Assembly: GCA_031379885.1 (NCBI GenBank)
Contig: JANNFN010000191.1
Coordinates: 1 to 9,088 of the forward strand
Source of the DNA: Methylotenera_A sp031379885
Lineage (GTDB): Bacteria; Pseudomonadota; Gammaproteobacteria; Burkholderiales; Methylophilaceae
DNA: 9,088 nucleotides
Direction of reading: 5' to 3'
Shown here: positions 5,489 through 9,088 of the stretch, piece after piece
Numbering within the stretch: the stretch's first letter is position 1
Layout of the letters: the number at the start of each line of letters is the position of its first letter
The notes under the pieces: model-generated
Databases searched by the model: none
The model's input: the letters and a program-made list of their open reading frames with translations, nothing else
What the model was told of the DNA's origin: nothing
Position numbers and translations under genes: made by a program

Positions 5489-6376
5489 TTACTTGTCCTT
5501 TTCGGATGCAATTTGGTTATCGTTCACTTGATTATCATCAGTATGATAAAAATACACACCAAAATTCATCCTTTGGTTGGCTTTATCAGATTCTCTACGA
5601 GCCACCTTGCCAGGTTCAGTTTGTGCGGCCTTAAGGGCCGCCGCTCTCCGGTTAAGGGCTTTAATTGTATTCATGCCATTTTGTCTAGCAAGGTCATGTA
5701 ATATCTCGACATTTGCCGCAGTTAGCCCATCATAGAACACACAACGCTCAAGCATAGGCTCATTTTTGCTGCTTAAGTTACTCACGGCTGCAGACATATG
5801 ATCGTGCACATTCATCGCTAAAAAGGATAATTTATATTCTAAGTCTTGATTTGGAATAAACGCTTGCACATTCAGGCGCACATGATCGTTATAATCGATA
5901 CCGACAAAACCTAACCTCAGCCATTCATCCAAAACTGGCCGCGCACGAAAATCTTTGCTAACGCTGGCTACCAAAGATTCAAATGAAACTGCACCTTTAC
6001 TTGCAAGCCTTGGCAATGCAATGGGCTGACCTGATTCATCTAAGTATTTGCTATTACCTAACCATAAGCCAAAAATTTGCGCACTTAGTGAAAAGGGAGG
6101 TTCATGCTCATCATCTTGCTGCTCACGAATGCGTTGCACATCTTTACGGTGCACACCAGTTAATAAAGTGATGCGGCTATTAGTTTGTGTTTTACCTTCG
6201 ATTTGAAATTCTTCTTCTGCAACGCTAACAAAAACACGTTTTAAATCTTCTAACATCATTGTGTAATTAATGCCTTGCGATAACATTAGACGCACCAAAG
6301 GCCGTAATACTTTGCGTAAAGTGTCGTGCAAAATCAATTGCATCTTTTTAGAGGTGTTGGCGAGTTTAATTTCCAT
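5489..6376 (-). CDS. DUF6502-like protein with an HTH-like segment
   Basis: A 295-residue soluble protein without signal peptide or membrane helix. Residues 20-60 (LRKVLRPLVRLMLSQGINYT onward) and the following TNSRITLLTGVHRKDVQRIRE (about 65-85) look like a winged or three-helix DNA-binding segment: the second reads as helix-turn-recognition helix. The remainder (SAQIFGLWLGNSKYLD, then PVLDEWLRLGFV) matches my memory of the DUF6502 family, which often lies beside DUF5666-like genes. The C-terminus is a basic Ala-rich helix (RRAAALKAAQTEPGKVARRE) and an Asn/Asp-rich tail. It lies 19 nt after the oxidoreductase gene and 3 nt before the repeat-protein gene, so all three are probably one operon. 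A regulatory role is inferred, not shown. Confidence 0.72.
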   Translation of the reverse strand: MEIKLANTSKKMQLILHDTLRKVLRPLVRLMLSQGINYTMMLEDLKRVFVSVAEEEFQIEGKTQTNSRITLLTGVHRKDVQRIREQQDDEHEPPFSLSAQIFGLWLGNSKYLDESGQPIALPRLASKGAVSFESLVASVSKDFRARPVLDEWLRLGFVGIDYNDHVRLNVQAFIPNQDLEYKLSFLAMNVHDHMSAAVSNLSSKNEPMLERCVFYDGLTAANVEILHDLARQNGMNTIKALNRRAAALKAAQTEPGKVARRESDKANQRMNFGVYFYHTDDNQVNDNQIASEKDK

Positions 6377-6395
6377 TTATGAATTCATTGACTTT

Positions 6396-7730
6396 CTAGC
6401 TAAGCCTCAAAGAGTGACGTGATACCACAGGTGCTTTGCCGTAATGGGTCTCTACCATTACGCCAATTTCTTTTAAAAATGGTGTTGGCAGCACGCCGCC
6501 CGCACAAATAATCACCGCACTGTTTGGAATTTCGACTACCTTTTTATCTGCTAATTCAATTTTTACTGTTTCCGCACAGATTTCACTAATCGTTGATTTG
6601 AGCAACACTGTAAGGCGTTTGGAACTTTCGGCTTGTTGCAATCGCTCGCGATTTTTAGGTTTTACGCGCCCAAAAGCTTCGCTACGATATGAAAGCGTAA
6701 CCGTAGTGCCAGGCTGGTCTGAAATCGTGATGGCCGCTTCCAGTGCACTATCTCCACCGCCCACAACTAAAACGTGCTGCTGCCGATACTGTTCTGGGTC
6801 GGTCAGCCGATATACAACTTTCGGATAATCATTTTCACCAGCAACATCTAGTTTGCGTGGCGTGCCCATGCGGCCAATGGCTAGTAAGATATTAGCTGTT
6901 TGATAAGTAGCTTTAGAGGTTTTAACCTCATAACCAGTAGCAGTTTTTGTGACCGTTTCCATACGTTCGTTAAAATTCACTTTAAGCGCTTGATCGCGCA
7001 ACACGCGTAGCCAGAATCCTAGTAGCTCTTCTTTGCTGATGTCATACATTTCGACCCTGCCTATGAGCGGAAGCATTACTGGCTGAGTCATGGCAACTTT
7101 GTTGCGTGGATATTTGTAAATGGCTCCGCCAAGAGACTCTTCTTGCTCTATTGTAATACATTTAAGGTGATGTTCTTTAGCAGCGAGTGAGGCTGAAAGC
7201 CCTGCCGGGCCAGCGCCAATAATCACTACATCATATTCATTGCCTCCATTCTTATGTTTCAGCATAGAATCTATGGCTTGCTTGCCTTGCTCTGCTGCCT
7301 TGCGAATCAAGCCCATGCCACCAAGCTCGCCAGCAATATAGATATTTTCAACATTAGTTTCGAAAGATGGTTTAACAAAAGGAATATCCATACCACGTTT
7401 TTCAGTGCCAAATACCAGCGCAATCGCATCTACAGGACATGCGGCTAAGCAAGCACCATGGCCTATACAATGCGCAGGGTCTGTAAGTACGGCTTTGCCA
7501 TTAATAACGCTCAGCGCATTTTCTGGACATGCTTTGACGCAGGCTCCAGATCCAACACAACGACCAGGGTCGATAATCGGGTGAATTGAAGCTGGCTCAG
7601 TAAGCCCCGCTTCTTTTGCTTCACGCAAACGCTCGCGACCACGTCTATTACTACGTCTTTGGCGAACAATATAAAGTCCGAGTATCAAGAGTAAAGGTGT
7701 TAAGTAGATTAGTAAGCTTATTTTTTGCAT
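6396..7730 (-). CDS. Membrane-anchored ferredoxin-flavoprotein oxidoreductase
   Basis: A 444-residue protein. Parts in order: an N-terminal membrane helix (5-22) followed by a strongly basic stretch (RQRRSNRRGRERLRE), placing the rest in the cytoplasm; two ferredoxin motifs, C58-S61-C64-C68P and C88-H91-C94-C98P; a segment ETNVENIYIAGELGGMG (125-141) resembling the C-terminal FAD motif of thioredoxin-reductase-like enzymes; an FAD Rossmann motif GAGPAG (172-177); and an NAD(P) motif VGGGDSA (323-329). There is no CxxC redox disulfide. Family knowledge: such proteins pass electrons between NAD(P)H, FAD and FeS clusters. Divergent to the b- and c-type cytochrome genes, it probably feeds or drains them at the inner membrane. 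Both ferredoxin motifs lack the second Cys (Ser and His instead). Electron partner and direction are unknown. Confidence 0.85.
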   Translation of the reverse strand: MQKISLLIYLTPLLLILGLYIVRQRRSNRRGRERLREAKEAGLTEPASIHPIIDPGRCVGSGACVKACPENALSVINGKAVLTDPAHCIGHGACLAACPVDAIALVFGTEKRGMDIPFVKPSFETNVENIYIAGELGGMGLIRKAAEQGKQAIDSMLKHKNGGNEYDVVIIGAGPAGLSASLAAKEHHLKCITIEQEESLGGAIYKYPRNKVAMTQPVMLPLIGRVEMYDISKEELLGFWLRVLRDQALKVNFNERMETVTKTATGYEVKTSKATYQTANILLAIGRMGTPRKLDVAGENDYPKVVYRLTDPEQYRQQHVLVVGGGDSALEAAITISDQPGTTVTLSYRSEAFGRVKPKNRERLQQAESSKRLTVLLKSTISEICAETVKIELADKKVVEIPNSAVIICAGGVLPTPFLKEIGVMVETHYGKAPVVSRHSLRLS

Positions 7731-7881
7731 GCTTGTCTCTGTTGAGAGCTAATATTCAATTTAAATTCATGAAATAATTATTTCAGTCTATGCGATATAT
7801 TATATTATTGATATGAATAGCACATAATATGTGAGAAAATTACACACGTCAATTTTTCATAGCTAAGGAACCTGTCGGACA
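7731..7881. promoter_or_regulatory. Divergent promoter region with two palindromes
   Basis: This AT-rich gap controls both redox transcription units. TGAAATAATTATTTCA (7770-7785) is a perfect 16-bp palindrome and CACATAATATGTG (7821-7833) a perfect 6+1+6 one. On the minus strand a consensus TATAAT lies at 7804-7799, between the two palindromes, although no good -35 box is placed before it. On the plus strand AAGGAA (7865-7870) is a ribosome site 11 nt before the ATG at 7882. The layout suggests one or two regulators acting on both units; I cannot assign a family. Confidence 0.5.
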
Positions 7882-8736
7882 ATGAGTGCAATAATAAATT
7901 CAGAACCAAACTCTCCATTAAGCAAAATTGCACATTATTTTAGCCAGATAATAGCCTGGATATTATTAGTTGCACTGGTGTGGTTGGGGTGGGAAGTCGC
8001 ACGTGGCCAATACTACAAGCCCGGTGAAGGTTTGGGCTATAACTTAGGCTTGGCAGGTGGCTTAATGATGCTTACCTTGTTGCTTTATTCGGCCCGCAAA
8101 CACCTTACATTCATGCAGAAGCTAGGTAAGCTTAGTTATTGGTTTCGTATTCACATGACACTTGGCGTGCTAGGACCAATCTTAGTGATATTTCATACCA
8201 CGTTTCGGCTTGGCTCATTAAACGCCTCAATTGCATTTTATTGCATGTTGCTAGTTGCAGGTAGTGGTTTGATAGGTCGCTTTGTGTATACCCGCATACA
8301 TAAAGGCTTGTATGGTAGCCGCTCAACGCTGAGTGAGGCGCATGCAGAGTTGGCGGTTAGCTCGGGCGATATCAAGTCGAAACTGCATTTTTTTCCAAAA
8401 GTCGAAACCAAAATTAAAAAATTTGAACATGAAGCTTTAGAAAAGAAACGTAGTTTTTTTGCTGGTATTTGGTTCTTCCTTAGCTTTGATGTACGCCGCA
8501 TGTTGCTTGCTTGGCGTTGTAAACGTTATATCCATTTGAAATTAGGGCCAAATATGCGTGAGGTGGCAGATGAAGCTTCTATATTGGTGAGCCAGTATTT
8601 AGTGCGCATTCAAACGGTGGCGCAATTTAAAAAATTTGAACAAATCTTCTCTGCTTGGCATGTTTTGCACATCCCTTTAATGTATATGATGGTGGCCACA
8701 GCGATATTTCATGTTATTTGGGTACACATGTACTAA
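7882..8736 (+). CDS. Predicted dihaem b-type cytochrome membrane protein
   Basis: A 284-residue membrane protein. Hydrophobic helices lie near 23-40, 53-70, 91-108, 114-134 and 263-281, with a further hydrophobic piece at 192-202. Two helices each carry a His pair spaced H-x13-H: H91/H105 and H263/H277. This is the spacing used by ferric-reductase and NOX-type proteins to hold two stacked b haems across a bilayer. A basic soluble loop (about 138-258, rich in Lys/Glu) probably faces the cytoplasm, where the ferredoxin-flavoprotein could dock. No flavin or FeS motif is present, so it needs partners. Stop at 8734-8736, 6 nt before the cytochrome c gene, so the two are likely co-transcribed. The haem assignment is inference from spacing. 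Confidence 0.75.
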   Translation: MSAIINSEPNSPLSKIAHYFSQIIAWILLVALVWLGWEVARGQYYKPGEGLGYNLGLAGGLMMLTLLLYSARKHLTFMQKLGKLSYWFRIHMTLGVLGPILVIFHTTFRLGSLNASIAFYCMLLVAGSGLIGRFVYTRIHKGLYGSRSTLSEAHAELAVSSGDIKSKLHFFPKVETKIKKFEHEALEKKRSFFAGIWFFLSFDVRRMLLAWRCKRYIHLKLGPNMREVADEASILVSQYLVRIQTVAQFKKFEQIFSAWHVLHIPLMYMMVATAIFHVIWVHMY

Positions 8737-8742
8737 ACATTC

Positions 8743-9088
8743 ATGTTACGTCTATTCAACCTTTTCATTCTAACTTTCTCCCTGACGCTTGGCTTTCTGT
8801 CCCTGAACGCCAACGCAGATACGCTTGAAAGCGTAATGATGCCTGGCAAAGTGATTCAAGGTCATTTGAAATGGGAGGACAACTGTCAAAAATGCCATAA
8901 AAAGTTTGATAAAGAAGGTCAAAATGTTTTATGTAAAGATTGCCATAAAGACATCAAGAAAGATGTCGTCGACAAAAGAGGCTTTCATGGAAAAATGAAA
9001 GAGGCCAAAAACTGTTCCGAATGCCATACCGAGCATAAGGGACGTGGTGCCAACATTGTCGTTTTAGATGAAAAAACCTTTAAACATA
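8743..9088 (+). CDS. Periplasmic multihaem cytochrome c (class III/c3-like), 3' end outside window
   Basis: The ATG at 8743 begins a frame open to the window end (115 residues visible). A signal peptide (MLRLFNLFILTFSLTLGF onward, cut near NANA, residue 25) sends it to the periplasm. Three CxxCH haem-c motifs are visible: CQKCH (48-52), CKDCH (64-68) and CSECH (91-95). Additional His residues H41, H82, H98 and H115 are good candidates for distal axial ligands, as in bis-His c3/c7 cytochromes. The domain is small and Lys-rich, also typical. More haems may follow outside the window. It lies 6 nt behind the b-type cytochrome gene and is its likely redox partner, taking electrons from or giving them to the membrane protein on the periplasmic side. 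Confidence 0.9.
   Translation, partial: MLRLFNLFILTFSLTLGFLSLNANADTLESVMMPGKVIQGHLKWEDNCQKCHKKFDKEGQNVLCKDCHKDIKKDVVDKRGFHGKMKEAKNCSECHTEHKGRGANIVVLDEKTFKH

Noticed and set aside
7830..7846. CRP-like site TGTGAGAAAATTACACA
   Set aside because: The TGTG and CACA halves are 9 nt apart rather than the 8 of a CRP site and inner bases are not symmetric.

Overview
The window looks like a chromosomal segment of a moderately AT-rich Gram-negative bacterium. Outer-membrane and periplasmic proteins, a Fur-type operator, a GGTG-repeat DUF5666-like protein beside a DUF6502-like protein, and a multihaem cytochrome c together suggest a betaproteobacterium, perhaps a methylotroph of the Methylophilaceae. 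The taxonomic guess is inference from gene content only.

Positions 1 to about 1427 look like one end of an integrative element. They hold the catalytic C-terminus of a tyrosine recombinase (cut by the window edge), a GC-rich stretch with repeated GCGAAA/TTTCGC motifs and no convincing gene, and a small HNH endonuclease. The element ends at 1428-1472 in the 3' half of a tRNA with a CAU anticodon, from anticodon loop to CCA, with no 5' half beside it. This is the expected scar (distal att site) of integration into a tRNA gene. Everything to the right is therefore probably host chromosome.

Positions 1637-3954 form a minus-strand iron locus. A strong promoter (TTGCAA, 17 bp, TATCAT) is overlapped by a 16/19 match to the Fur box. 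It drives a periplasmic cupredoxin-like protein, an FTR1-family iron permease with both REXXE motifs, and a predicted outer-membrane beta-barrel protein whose start overlaps the permease stop by 4 nt. An HU-like gene follows, but its normal start codon seems to be lost.

Positions 4208-7730 hold three close-packed minus-strand genes, transcribed in the order FeS/flavin oxidoreductase, DUF6502-like protein (with an HTH-like segment), and exported DUF5666-like repeat protein. Divergent from them, at 7882-9088 (plus strand), are a membrane protein with two H-x13-H pairs (candidate dihaem cytochrome b) and a periplasmic multihaem cytochrome c that runs off the window.

The most interesting reading is that the divergent block encodes a transmembrane electron-transfer system. 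A membrane-anchored cytoplasmic ferredoxin-flavoprotein with atypical Cys3Ser/Cys3His cluster motifs and an apparently permuted flavin fold would exchange electrons, through the b-type cytochrome, with a periplasmic multihaem cytochrome. Its physiological substrate cannot be told from the sequence.
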